From: Thalassomonas sp. RHCl1
GTDB lineage: Bacteria > Pseudomonadota > Gammaproteobacteria > Enterobacterales > Alteromonadaceae
DNA length: 64,000 nt
NCBI RefSeq assembly: GCF_947387555.1
Contig: NZ_CANDNZ010000009.1
Location: 124,001 to 188,000 of the forward strand
Direction: 5' to 3'
The notes under the pieces: model-generated
What the model saw: only the letters and a program-made list of their open reading frames with translations
The model's database searches: none
What the model was told of the DNA's origin: nothing
Shown here: in pieces, positions 34,276 through 43,296 of the stretch
How the letters are laid out: each line of letters begins with the position of its first letter
Position numbering within the stretch: the stretch's first letter is position 1
Made by a program: the position numbers and the translations under genes

Positions 34276-35505
34276 TTAAGGACTTTTTTGTTCCAGCTTG
34301 AGGGACTTATCCCCCTGGTCGATATAAAAATTAAAACGGCCCAGGTAATTCATGCCTAACAAACCGTCGTGCTGTGATGAAAAATAGGGGCTGACGGCAA
34401 AGTGCATATCGTTGAGGACATAGCCGCTGATTTCAAAGCTGGAGACCTGGTAAAGGCTGGAGTTGACCACACCGCCGGCGGTATTGAGGCGGATAGTTTC
34501 GATAAAGCGGGCCTGTGCTTCAAGCCCCAGCTGTTCAAAAGTGTCTTGTGAAAGCAGGGAGATACTGGCACCTGTATCCAGCATCAGGGACACAGGGTGG
34601 TCCTGGTTGATCAGCCCCCGGACGATATAATGCTGCCCTTCCTGTACTAACGGGATGCGGCTGGGCTCGATATAAGCAGCGTCGATTTTATCCAGCAGGG
34701 ATTGTGCCCGGGATGCCAGTTGCGGCAAGTCGAGCAGGGGGCGGGCATTGCTTTCTGCGGCCACCAGAAAGTCCTGCTCGTATTCGGCCCGTGCCAGCAG
34801 CAGCTGGATATCGTAAAATTCAGGATCTAAAGCCAATACCTGCTGGCACAGCTGCGCCAGTGCCTGCCAGGCCTGGCGTTGCAGCAATATTTTACTCTCT
34901 TGCTTAACCCGCTCGCGGGCGGCATTTAAATAATCAAGTTTTTGCTGGTAATCCAGGATATGGTAAAGCAGATCATAGGCGTGTTCGATGGCCTGCTCCG
35001 TTTGCCGCTTTGCCTGGAAAAAGTCCACCCGCAGGGATAAAAATGCAATATCATCGGGATAAGCATGTAAATAAGCCTGCAGGAATAATTCTGCGGCGCC
35101 GAAACGTTTTGCCGTGAGCAGGTTGTCGATATAGGTTAACCAGCCTTCCCTGACCGGCAAAGCCTGAGCCGGATATTCCTGGTTGAGGTCGACGAACAGG
35201 GCCAGGGCATCATAATAGGCCTCACTTTGCACCAGGGCCTTTATTTGTGCCAGCAGTGCGGTGATGGCCTCGCCGTCAATAATTGCCCCGTTATCTGAAG
35301 CGCTTTTCCTCAGGCGTTCTGTTTCGATCGGGCCAGGGGATGTTTTTGTGACTTGATTGCTTCCTGCAAGCGGTTGTTTTTCATGAGAAATTTTAGCTAA
35401 AGAGAAAAAGCTGCTGTCACCGGATGTCAGTGCTTGCAGTTTCAGATAAAAATAGCCGTTAAGGGCAAGCGACATGCTCAGCAGTAATAGTAAAAAGTAT
35501 CGCAT
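34276..35505 (-). CDS. membrane-anchored retropepsin-like aspartyl protease with TPR-like region
   Basis: This 409-aa protein has an N-terminal membrane anchor (about 4-20). A helical repeat region (about 80-270) looks like TPR/SEL-type pairs. A C-terminal single-domain aspartyl protease follows, with VSLMLDTGASISLLS (the DTGA active-site motif) and DGLLGMNYLGRF. Bacterial proteins of this type (gag-asp_proteas clan) act as homodimers in the periplasm. The catalytic Asp is present. It probably shares a transcript with the YgjP-like gene. The substrate is unknown. Confidence 0.85.
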   Translation of the reverse strand: MRYFLLLLLSMSLALNGYFYLKLQALTSGDSSFFSLAKISHEKQPLAGSNQVTKTSPGPIETERLRKSASDNGAIIDGEAITALLAQIKALVQSEAYYDALALFVDLNQEYPAQALPVREGWLTYIDNLLTAKRFGAAELFLQAYLHAYPDDIAFLSLRVDFFQAKRQTEQAIEHAYDLLYHILDYQQKLDYLNAARERVKQESKILLQRQAWQALAQLCQQVLALDPEFYDIQLLLARAEYEQDFLVAAESNARPLLDLPQLASRAQSLLDKIDAAYIEPSRIPLVQEGQHYIVRGLINQDHPVSLMLDTGASISLLSQDTFEQLGLEAQARFIETIRLNTAGGVVNSSLYQVSSFEISGYVLNDMHFAVSPYFSSQHDGLLGMNYLGRFNFYIDQGDKSLKLEQKSP

Positions 35506-35633
35506 TACCTTGATAAAAAACCGGGATTTATTAATTCAGATCTCCTGTTATACACCTTAGGGTGATTAAATAAAAGTCTGGCAACGGCAATGTTATTGCT
35601 TTATTTCAGCCCTGTCGGCCACGCGCTTGAGCG

Positions 35634-35655
35634 GCCCTCCTGTTTTATGGAGGGC
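35634..35655. repeat. inverted repeat between divergent transcripts
   Basis: GCCCTCC (35634-35640) pairs with GGAGGGC (35649-35655) across 8 bases. A second hairpin (CGGCAGC 35701-35707, GCTGCCG 35716-35722) lies just past the lipoprotein stop codon at 35737. Neither has a strong T-tract; the second may end the lipoprotein transcript. Confidence 0.4.
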
Positions 35656-35736
35656 TTAAGTCCTTATCAATGCTTGTTGCCTGAGTGCCCTGGTTAAAGG
35701 CGGCAGCCTGGAACAGCTGCCGTTATGCTCTTTCGG

Positions 35737-37176
35737 CTAGGGAGTTGTTAACTGCCCAAGTAACAATTGAATAAACTCAGAGCCGTTTGCTGTTATGATC
35801 AGATCTGTGCCGTTCAGATCTGAGGCATGGGTTTGCGGCCAGTAGAGATGGCCTGCATGGAAAGCCGCATCGCCAACAAAATTGAAGTTAGCCTCTTGTG
35901 CCGCAGATGCGCCAACCAGGCCAACCAGAGAGCTGGTGATCAAGTGGGGCACATCGTCTAGGGGGAAAGTCAGCCGGCCTTGTGCAAGTAGGTCCGGGTC
36001 CATACTCATAAAGGCATAGGTTTGTGTCAGTCCCTGGTCAAAAATGGTACCCGATATAATGTCGGGCTGATGTGTGCCTGAGTTGTTCCAGGTTAAATCC
36101 AAGCTGTTAAGGTTAATATCATCAAAAACCAGCTGATTAATGATAAATTCATTTTGCAGCGTATCGCCGGCAAACTCCCGCTGATATTTCGCCATGCCAA
36201 CACTGCTGTCGGTGACGTCACTGGTAAAATGGTAGCTGTCCAAGCCAAGCTCGCTAAATTTAGGGCTCGTACCCGATTGATGGCTATTGCCGCCCTCGGG
36301 GCTGATATAAAGCGGTACTTGTACCCGCCATTTATTGTTCATACCCCCAAGCCGGTATTCATTATCAATTGGCAGATCGGCAGACCAGGGGATCATTTCA
36401 GCCTGGTGCTCCAGTGTGATTTCGAGTAAATCATTATCCTGAAGTTGCCGGTAGTAATTAAAGCCGTAGCTAATATCGTTTTGGGCGTTTTCATAAACAA
36501 CCAGGGCCAGGTAATGACCGCCATCATCTACCGGACAGAGGCTTAGCGTCTCTGTATAGGCCTTATTACCGGAAAAAACGGCATCGCTTATTATCCGGCC
36601 ATTGATCAGCAACCTGGCCTGTTCGCTGGCGCTTTTTACCAGATCTGTGATGCGTACTGAGACATTGCGGCAAAATGTCTGGTAGTTATCTTTTGCTTCG
36701 TTATCGGCATTGGTGCTGTCGAAAGTCATATAATGTCCCGGGGGGACGCCATAAAAATTATGTACCCTGACCTTGCCGTTGGCTTTGGTATTGGTGACCC
36801 TGAAATAGGCCAGGCCGTTATCTTGCGGGGGGATCTGATAACTGTTATCGGTATTTTTTTCGATTTCAGAATAAAAGCCTAACAGGTTAAGCTGTTCGAC
36901 CTTAGCGTTATTGCTATCGATATAATCGCCTTTTGGATGGATATTACCGAAAACCGTGTTGCGATGAACATGCCTTAATACGGCGCTTTCAACCTGGGCA
37001 ATATCGGCTTGTTGGGAAATAAATTCCGGTATGACTGCAGAGACGGCGACGGTATCCGGGATCGGATCAGCAGGGGGAGGATTAATGACGTCCTTATCGC
37101 CGCCACTTCCGCCACTGCATGCTGTTATCAGCAGGAGCAGTGATAAAGGTATCGCGAGTAGATTGTTCTTGGGCAT
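35737..37176 (-). CDS. DUF4397-like exported lipoprotein (479 aa)
   Basis: A lipobox ends at Cys20 (LLLITACSGG), followed by a Gly/Pro-rich spacer. The mature protein is beta-rich. Its NGLAYFRVTNTKANGKVRVHNFYGVPPGHYMTF stretch (shown in two parts: NGLAYFRVTNTKA and VRVHNFYGVPPGHYM) resembles DUF4397-type Ig-like repeats of surface lipoproteins. The C-terminal part (NLVGDAAFHAGHLYW-type segment, then GTDLIITANGSEF) is not recognised. GAGAG upstream supports the ATG. Function is unknown; the family call is weak. Confidence 0.55.
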   Translation of the reverse strand: MPKNNLLAIPLSLLLLITACSGGSGGDKDVINPPPADPIPDTVAVSAVIPEFISQQADIAQVESAVLRHVHRNTVFGNIHPKGDYIDSNNAKVEQLNLLGFYSEIEKNTDNSYQIPPQDNGLAYFRVTNTKANGKVRVHNFYGVPPGHYMTFDSTNADNEAKDNYQTFCRNVSVRITDLVKSASEQARLLINGRIISDAVFSGNKAYTETLSLCPVDDGGHYLALVVYENAQNDISYGFNYYRQLQDNDLLEITLEHQAEMIPWSADLPIDNEYRLGGMNNKWRVQVPLYISPEGGNSHQSGTSPKFSELGLDSYHFTSDVTDSSVGMAKYQREFAGDTLQNEFIINQLVFDDINLNSLDLTWNNSGTHQPDIISGTIFDQGLTQTYAFMSMDPDLLAQGRLTFPLDDVPHLITSSLVGLVGASAAQEANFNFVGDAAFHAGHLYWPQTHASDLNGTDLIITANGSEFIQLLLGQLTTP

Positions 37177-37779
37177 TATGCTTTCTCTCTTGCTTATAGA
37201 GTTTAGTGAACAGCCAGATAGTTATCTATGCCATGTGGCTGCATCTGCTTGTTGGCCTTTATTCGTGCGTAAGCGTAATGAGTGTATAAGCTTATGTTGT
37301 TGATGTTAACTGTTTGTTTACATTTAACTTGTGAAAATTTAATCAAAACCGTTCTTGCGGGAAAAACCGGCAGGTCAAGGCAGGCCTCTGGCTCAAGGCG
37401 GTGATAGTGAATTTTAAACGTAAAATAGCCGGCAGTGTTCTTCGTCTGTGATGACCAAGGAAAAGTGCTCGCACATGCTGACCTATGCCGGTCTTGATGA
37501 ACAAGGCAAGTACGAATGGCACCGACAATAAAAATAACAGGCGCCTGAGTCCTACCGGGAATTACTGGTGTCTTCTGGTTTTAGCGAGCAGGAAATTGCC
37601 GACATTCGCCGCTGGTCCCGGGAGGAGTCATATTTGCTGTTTGTCTCCCTAATCCAGCCCGGGAGATGCCGCTATCCCTGTCGCCGGGTTCATCTTTAGG
37701 GTTTGTTTCTCGCTCGAATTCTATCTATAGTTAGGCAATAATACCGAAAGATCAGTTGCTTAACCCTTTAGGAGACACA
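37177..37779. other. 603-bp intergenic region with a coding relic
   Basis: Apart from the relic described separately at 37451-37699, this stretch holds the promoter side of the lipoprotein gene (near 37180-37340, A/T-rich) and the leader of the MscS gene with TAGGAG at 37769-37774. No other small gene was identified. Confidence 0.4.
37451..37699 (+). pseudogene. possible coding relic with internal stops
   Basis: One frame reads MTKEKCSHMLTYAGLDEQGK, then two in-frame TAA codons, then SYRELLVSSGFSEQEIADIR and SREESYLLFVSLIQPG before a final TAG. The amino-acid composition after the stops is protein-like (amphipathic, few rare codons), unlike the shadow frames. The family is not recognised. 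It may be the remnant of a deleted gene, or chance. Confidence 0.25.
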
Positions 37780-38673
37780 GTGTTCGATAACAAGCCCCTT
37801 ATTGCCAGCGCCCAGGAGGCAGATAATACCCTGACCCCAACCAACTTACTCAAAGATGAAATCGAACAGGTGAATAAATATTATGAGCTGATCATTGACT
37901 TCTTTGCCAATTACAGTTTCCAGCTGGTCGGCGCCCTGATCATTTTTGTCATTGGTTACCTGGTGGCGGGCAAAATTGCCGCCTGGGTGCTGAAGTTATG
38001 TGAGAGACATAAGCTGGACGTCACCCTAAGCCGCTTCCTGGCCAATACCGCTAAAATGCTGATTGTGGTGATGATCACTATCATTGCCCTGGGCAAGCTA
38101 GGGATCAGCGTAACCCCTTTTATTGCCGCAATAGGGGCGGTTTCCCTGGGCGCCGGTCTGGCATTGCAGGGCTTGCTGGCAAACTATGCCGCAGGTTTTA
38201 ATATTATTCTTATCCGGCCTTTTGTTGTCGGGGATACCATAGAGGTGCAGGGGGTGAAAGGCCTGGTGGAGGAAGTCTTGCTTGCCTATACCATCTTAAG
38301 GGATGAAGACGATGTGCAAATCATGATCCCCAATAAGCATATTGTCGGTGAAGTGTTACATAATTCCAGCCATGATTCCCTGGTGGAATTATCTGTGGGC
38401 ATAGATTATCGCCATAACCCGGTGGAAGTGATCGCCTTGCTGGAAAAGACCCTGGCCTCTCTTGACGGTGCCAGCAACCACAGGGCGCCTTTGATCGGCA
38501 TTGACGAATTTGCCGACAGCGCCATCACCATCGCCATCAGATTATGGGCGCCGACCGTCAACCTCTATGCGACTAAATATAAGGCCAATGAAATGATTTA
38601 TGCGGCACTGGAGCAGGCGCAGATTAAGATCCCTTATCCGCAAAGAGATGTACACCTGATAAAAAGTGCTTGA
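37780..38673 (+). CDS. MscS-type small-conductance mechanosensitive channel
   Basis: This 297-aa protein starts at a GTG with TAGGAG five bases upstream. It has three membrane segments; the last contains the pore-lining glycine/alanine pattern AIGAVSLGAGLALQGLLANY. It continues with the cytoplasmic vestibule (GVKGLVEEVLLAYT, IPNKHIVGEVLHN). MscS homologues open under membrane tension and release solutes on osmotic downshift. Length matches the short E. coli-type MscS. It is monocistronic. Confidence 0.93.
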   Translation: MFDNKPLIASAQEADNTLTPTNLLKDEIEQVNKYYELIIDFFANYSFQLVGALIIFVIGYLVAGKIAAWVLKLCERHKLDVTLSRFLANTAKMLIVVMITIIALGKLGISVTPFIAAIGAVSLGAGLALQGLLANYAAGFNIILIRPFVVGDTIEVQGVKGLVEEVLLAYTILRDEDDVQIMIPNKHIVGEVLHNSSHDSLVELSVGIDYRHNPVEVIALLEKTLASLDGASNHRAPLIGIDEFADSAITIAIRLWAPTVNLYATKYKANEMIYAALEQAQIKIPYPQRDVHLIKSA

Positions 38674-38783
38674 TATGTTACCGTTTAGATCTTGTTTTAT
38701 AAAATATCAATTGCAGCCGGGTTGTTTACGACTCTGTGCTGACAAGCTGTATGTAGCGAATGCGTTTTGCCGGAGTGAGTGAT

Positions 38784-40076
38784 ATGAGTCTTGATCTTGA
38801 AAAACAAATAGCAAGCTTATCCGGGGATATTGCCGCGCTTCACCTGACGCTGGATAATATTGGCGCCTATGTGTATATCAAAGATTTGCAAGGCTGTTAT
38901 ACCTATGTCAACAAAATGGTCAGGGATTTATTTGCCTGTCCGCTAGAAGAGATCATCGGCCAGAACGACAGTAAGTTTTTTTCCATCGCTCATTCGGATG
39001 AGCTTATGGTCAACGACCGTCTGGTGATGGAGCACTGCCAGACGGTGGAGGCGGAAGAGAAAAACATTATCCACAGCACCGGCGAGATACGCTATTACTG
39101 GACGGTGAAAAAGCCCTTGTTTGATGAGCAGGGGCAGGTGAGCGGCATGTACGGCATTTCCACCGATATTACCGAGCGTAAGCTGCTCGATATCAAGCTC
39201 AAGGAAAATGAGAAATTGCTTGATACCGTACTCAATAATGTCGACGCCTATATCTATATGAAAGACAGGGAGTGCCGCTTCAGGTATATCAATGCCAGCA
39301 CCGCCAAGTTATTTGGCGTACAGCCGGAGGATATCATAGGGAAAAAAGGCGAAGACTTCCTGCCGCCGGAAACCGCCGCCGACTTCGCCATTCTTGATAA
39401 TAAACTGCTGGCTACGGGGGAGAAAGTTTCGGGGGAAGAATCATTTTCCGATGGCAAGGGCAATACCCAGTATTACTGGTCTACCAAGGTGCCGATTAAA
39501 GACGAGCAGGATGAGATCTCAAGCTTTATCGGTTTCTCCAATGATATTACCGAGTTAATTGCCCTGAAAAAAAATCTGGAAGTCAAAGCCAATACCGATG
39601 AACTGACCCAGCTGGCAAACCGGCGCAACTTTATCGATCAGGCGGAAAAAGAATTTATCCGGGCCAAACGTTATCATTTATCCTTGAGTCTGCTGGCCAT
39701 TGATATCGACTGCTTTAAGGAAATTAATGATACCTACGGCCACCATGTCGGCGATCAGGTTTTAAGAGAAGTGGCCAGGATATGTGCCGCCAATCTCAGG
39801 GGCGCAGACTGTATCGGCCGTATGGGCGGGGAAGAGTTTTCGGTGTTGCTGCCGGAAACGTCAGGTGAGGCCGCCAAGATAATGGCCGAGCGTTTATGTC
39901 AGCGGATACGGGATCATCAGCTGGCAGGTCCCTGGAAAGATAAAATCAAATCCACCGTCAGTATCGGCATCAGTGAAATGCAAGCTGAAGATGATGATAT
40001 CGATGATCTGCTGATCCGCGCCGATAAAGCCTTATATAAAGCGAAGCAGACCGGGCGTGACCGGGTGTGCAGCTAA
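38784..40076 (+). CDS. PAS-PAS-GGDEF diguanylate cyclase
   Basis: This 430-aa cytoplasmic protein has two PAS domains (about 15-125 and 135-255). Each starts with a NI/NVDAYIYMKD-like segment and ends with the PAC-type ISTDITERK or FSNDITEL. The GGDEF domain follows (about 265-430). The active site is intact (GRMGGEEFSVLLPET) and RGAD upstream fits the inhibitory c-di-GMP site. It should synthesise c-di-GMP from GTP under PAS control. GGAG eight bases upstream supports ATG 38784 rather than 38760. Confidence 0.93.
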   Translation: MSLDLEKQIASLSGDIAALHLTLDNIGAYVYIKDLQGCYTYVNKMVRDLFACPLEEIIGQNDSKFFSIAHSDELMVNDRLVMEHCQTVEAEEKNIIHSTGEIRYYWTVKKPLFDEQGQVSGMYGISTDITERKLLDIKLKENEKLLDTVLNNVDAYIYMKDRECRFRYINASTAKLFGVQPEDIIGKKGEDFLPPETAADFAILDNKLLATGEKVSGEESFSDGKGNTQYYWSTKVPIKDEQDEISSFIGFSNDITELIALKKNLEVKANTDELTQLANRRNFIDQAEKEFIRAKRYHLSLSLLAIDIDCFKEINDTYGHHVGDQVLREVARICAANLRGADCIGRMGGEEFSVLLPETSGEAAKIMAERLCQRIRDHQLAGPWKDKIKSTVSIGISEMQAEDDDIDDLLIRADKALYKAKQTGRDRVCS

Positions 40077-40230
40077 AGTTGCGGCAAGTCTTGATGTTCC
40101 TGTCTTAGCCGTTTTCTTAACGCAAATCATGCCGTGATCACAAGTAAAAAATAAAGATTAACAAAATAATCATAGCTATTTCATCGTCTTACCATTAGGG
40201 TGGGGGAAATGGTTTTCTCAGGAAGTAGGC

Positions 40231-41052
40231 ATGTACTGGCAGTTTAGTTTTCAGCGGGCCTGGTCTTTGGCCAGTTTTGAATTGATACGACTTTTTTTTA
40301 CCAAGCGGGGGGCATTGGCACTGGCGGCCTTTGTTACCGTCTGGTGTCTTATTTTATATTATCCGGTCAGCTCCGCTGCCGCCATGGTTTCTTCCGAGAC
40401 CTTTAAAGACATGGCAATGCAGTTATTCGGCACCCTTGGCCTGTCGGAGCTGCTAACCTGGCCGGCGCCTGAGCTGGCGATCTACTGGTTGGTGGCCGCT
40501 TACTCTTTTCCTGTGTTTTCCCTGTATGCCGCCAGCGACCAAACCTGCGCCGACCGTACCCGGGGCACGTTACGTTTTATCTCGTTAAGGGCCAGCCGCA
40601 CGGAAATCTTACTCGGGCGTTTTTTCGGTCAGGTGATGATTTTATTCCTGCTGATGTTATTTACCTTGCTTGCCGTGGTGGTGATGGCGGTTTACCGGGA
40701 CAGCGGGGTTTTTGTCGATACCGGCATTAAAGGGTTAGGTTTGCTAAAAGAGCTGGTGATTGCGGTTTTGCCTTTTATTGCTCTGATGTCGTTTTTTAAT
40801 AGTTTTATCCGTTCGTCGCGCCTGGCGCTCATTGCCTGTTTGTTGTTTTTTGGTCTGGCCCCCGTTTTTATTGCCGTGATCGAATCCCAGCTGAGCATTT
40901 TTTCCGTGCTCAACTATGCCCTTCCCGGCATTCAGCTCAGTGATGTCATTAACCGGCAAGGCTCAGGTGTTGCTAATTACCTGATCCCGCTGGGGCAAAC
41001 GTGTTGTTATTTACTGGCAGGGGATTTAATCATGAGAAGGAGCAGTTTATGA
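40231..41052 (+). CDS. ABC-2 type transporter permease
   Basis: This 273-aa protein has about six membrane segments and a cytoplasmic loop with ASDQTCADRTRGTLRFISLRASR, the conserved coupling segment of ABC-2 permeases. AGGAAG precedes the ATG. Its stop overlaps the ATPase start (ATGA), so the two genes are cotranslated. Together they make an exporter of unknown substrate. The genes form a simple two-gene unit without a regulator. Confidence 0.9.
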   Translation: MYWQFSFQRAWSLASFELIRLFFTKRGALALAAFVTVWCLILYYPVSSAAAMVSSETFKDMAMQLFGTLGLSELLTWPAPELAIYWLVAAYSFPVFSLYAASDQTCADRTRGTLRFISLRASRTEILLGRFFGQVMILFLLMLFTLLAVVVMAVYRDSGVFVDTGIKGLGLLKELVIAVLPFIALMSFFNSFIRSSRLALIACLLFFGLAPVFIAVIESQLSIFSVLNYALPGIQLSDVINRQGSGVANYLIPLGQTCCYLLAGDLIMRRSSL

Positions 41053-41948
41053 GCTGTTTAATTAAAGCTTCTGCCCTGAATAAAAGCTTCGGGGAAAAAC
41101 AGGCACTAGCCGATGTGAATTTTGAGATCCATGCCGGGGCACCGGTCGCCCTGGTAGGACCAAACGGCGCCGGAAAAACCACCTTGTTCAGTATCTTATG
41201 CGGTTATATCAAACCCAGCTCAGGGCAGGTTTCTGTTCTTGGCGTGACCCCGGGCAAAAGTGAAACCTTTGGCCGGTTGGCGGCGCTGCCTCAGGATGCC
41301 CAGCTGGATCCGCGCTTCTCCGTTTTGCACCAGCTGAAATTTTATGCCCGGCTCCAGGGCTTTGGCAGAAAAGAGAGCCAGTATGAAGCCGAGCGCACCA
41401 TAGATCTGGTGGGCATGTCGGCTTCTCTACATCAAAAGCCCGACGGTTTGTCCCACGGGATGCGCAAACGGGTGACCATAGCCCAGGCGCTTATCGGCTC
41501 ACCGGAAATCGTGATGCTTGATGAAGCCACTGCCGGCCTGGATCCTTTACATGCCCGAGAAGTCAGGGAGCTGGTGGCCAGCCTTTCGGGGGAAACCACC
41601 TTTATTTTAAGCTCCCATGATTTATCTGAGCTTGAGCGCTTATGTGGCCAGGTACTTTATCTGGATCAGGGAAGCTTAAAGGAGCATCATACCAACGCGC
41701 TCCAGGAGCAGTTCAGGTACTTTACCTTAAGAATGGAGCAGCAGGAGCCTGAGCTGATTGAGGTGTTAACCTCCCGGGACTATGTGGTTGAAGTGCTTAA
41801 CAGCCAGGATAAGGAGTACCAGATCAAGGTGGCCGGCGAAAGCGCAGACCTGGCTCCTGATATTGAAATATTGACTTTGTGCCATCAGAAAAATTGGCGC
41901 TATCGCCAGCTGGTTAATGGTAAAACGCTGGAAAATCAGTTGTTCTAG
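41049..41948 (+). CDS. ABC transporter ATP-binding protein
   Basis: This 299-aa protein carries Walker A (GPNGAGKTT), a Q-loop region (LPQDAQL), a signature-like segment (LSHGMRKRVTIAQAL), Walker B (IVMLDEATAGLDP) and the H-loop (SSHDLSE). The signature reads LSHGM instead of LSGGQ, a common variant in ABC-2 partners. The C-terminal 85 residues form a small extra domain. It is translationally coupled to the permease. The ATG at 41049 was chosen from the ATGA overlap. Confidence 0.93.
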   Translation: MSCLIKASALNKSFGEKQALADVNFEIHAGAPVALVGPNGAGKTTLFSILCGYIKPSSGQVSVLGVTPGKSETFGRLAALPQDAQLDPRFSVLHQLKFYARLQGFGRKESQYEAERTIDLVGMSASLHQKPDGLSHGMRKRVTIAQALIGSPEIVMLDEATAGLDPLHAREVRELVASLSGETTFILSSHDLSELERLCGQVLYLDQGSLKEHHTNALQEQFRYFTLRMEQQEPELIEVLTSRDYVVEVLNSQDKEYQIKVAGESADLAPDIEILTLCHQKNWRYRQLVNGKTLENQLF

Positions 41949-42029
41949 CAGAGGTCTTTTGAGTGTTTTCTTCTCAATGAAAAGCAGGCAAGCTGACGGG
42001 GACAGGGGCAGGTTATCTTGTTTTTGTGC

Positions 42030-42278
42030 TCAGTCTTCTTTATTTTCTTTTTTAAGTTTAATGATCAGGTCAATATGGGGCACCAGGGCTTCAATTTCAT
42101 GAATTTGACTGCGCAGCGAGTGCCACTGGAATAACTTTAATTGACTCGGATCTAAAATGGCCTGCTTGAGCTCTTTGATAAAGGGATTCTTATTTGACTG
42201 CTCCATGACCTCGTCCAGGTGCAATAATTTATCAAGGTCGGATTGATGAATTACTTTTTCCTCAGTTCTTTTAGTCAC
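42030..42278 (-). CDS. small hypothetical coiled-coil protein (82 aa)
   Basis: A GTG at 42276-42278 with GGAAG five to six bases upstream is the probable start; an upstream TTG at 42290 would add four residues. The protein is charged and helical (HLDEVMEQSNKNPFIKELKQ), with a Trp/His/Arg-rich middle (LFQWHSLRSQIHEIEAL) and a lysine/glutamate tail. I do not recognise a family. It faces the ABC ATPase gene convergently. Confidence 0.6.
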   Translation of the reverse strand: MTKRTEEKVIHQSDLDKLLHLDEVMEQSNKNPFIKELKQAILDPSQLKLFQWHSLRSQIHEIEALVPHIDLIIKLKKENKED

Positions 42279-42472
42279 AATATCTTCCAATCAATAGTTC
42301 CTAAAACGACTTACTTAGGTATGCTTTAACGAGCAGGGGAATCTATATAATAGTCCGGTTATCATGTTTTTTCATGGCCGGGAAATTTTCTATAGCAGTA
42401 AAAACGCCTGTTTCCTCTTACCAGGCAAGAGGAATTTTTTGACTAAAACCAAATAAAATATGGATTAATCAG

Positions 42473-43075
42473 GTGACGATAAAAACCATCAATGTCGGTA
42501 TTTATATTTACGAGCAGGCGGAAGTACTGGATTTTTCAGGGCCGTTTGAAGTGTTTTCCACCGCGGCCCGGGTTTATCAGTATCCGGGGTTATTTAATGT
42601 TTTCCTGGTGGCAGAAACGACTGACCCGGTGAAGGCCAGGGCGGGATATACCGTGTTGCCGGCGTATGGCTTTGATGAGCATCCCAACATAGATGTTTTG
42701 CTGGTTGCCGGTGGCGTGCATTATGGGGAAATGGCAAAAACCTCCGTGATGCAATGGCTTAAACGCCAGGCACAAAGGGCTGAGCTGATCACTTCGGTTT
42801 GTACCGGGGTGTTTTTGCTGGCGCAAGCCGGTATTGTCACGGATCAGCAAGTAACCACTCACCACCAGGATGTCCCGGAATTAAAAGCCCTGTTTCCTGC
42901 GTTGGATGTGCTGGAAAATGTCCGCTGGGTACAAAGCGGTAATATTATCAGCTCAGGCGGGATTTCTGCGGGTATAGATATGAGTCTGCAGCTGGTGAGT
43001 GAGTTAGCCGGGGTTGAGCTGGCGGAAAAAACCGCCGGTCAAATGGAGTTTCACTGGCGAAAGCAAAATAACTAA
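42473..43075 (+). CDS. DJ-1/PfpI family protein (class I glutamine amidotransferase-like)
   Basis: This 200-aa protein starts at a GTG. It has EVLDFSGPFEVFS near the start and LITSVCTGVFLLAQAGI with the nucleophile-elbow Cys of the DJ-1/PfpI fold. It is the stand-alone form without an AraC helix-turn-helix. Relatives include isonitrile hydratases and chaperone/glyoxalase-like proteins. The exact reaction is not predictable. No conserved neighbour suggests a pathway. Confidence 0.87.
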   Translation: MTIKTINVGIYIYEQAEVLDFSGPFEVFSTAARVYQYPGLFNVFLVAETTDPVKARAGYTVLPAYGFDEHPNIDVLLVAGGVHYGEMAKTSVMQWLKRQAQRAELITSVCTGVFLLAQAGIVTDQQVTTHHQDVPELKALFPALDVLENVRWVQSGNIISSGGISAGIDMSLQLVSELAGVELAEKTAGQMEFHWRKQNN

Positions 43076-43296
43076 CCTTGTACCCGGCACTGAGCTTGTT
43101 TTTCTTTTTTATCGGTAATTTTTTGTTAGCAAAGGGTTAAAAGCTTATCGCCCCTGTTTATCGGGGCGCAGGCAGAGAAAATAATGGCAAATTAGTAGCG
43201 ACAATGGTTTTATTAGCGCCATTAATTCCGTAAAATCCCCCCTTCGTTTCACTAACCTGAATGATTACTCTACATCCGGGTTAAACAGGAAAATTT

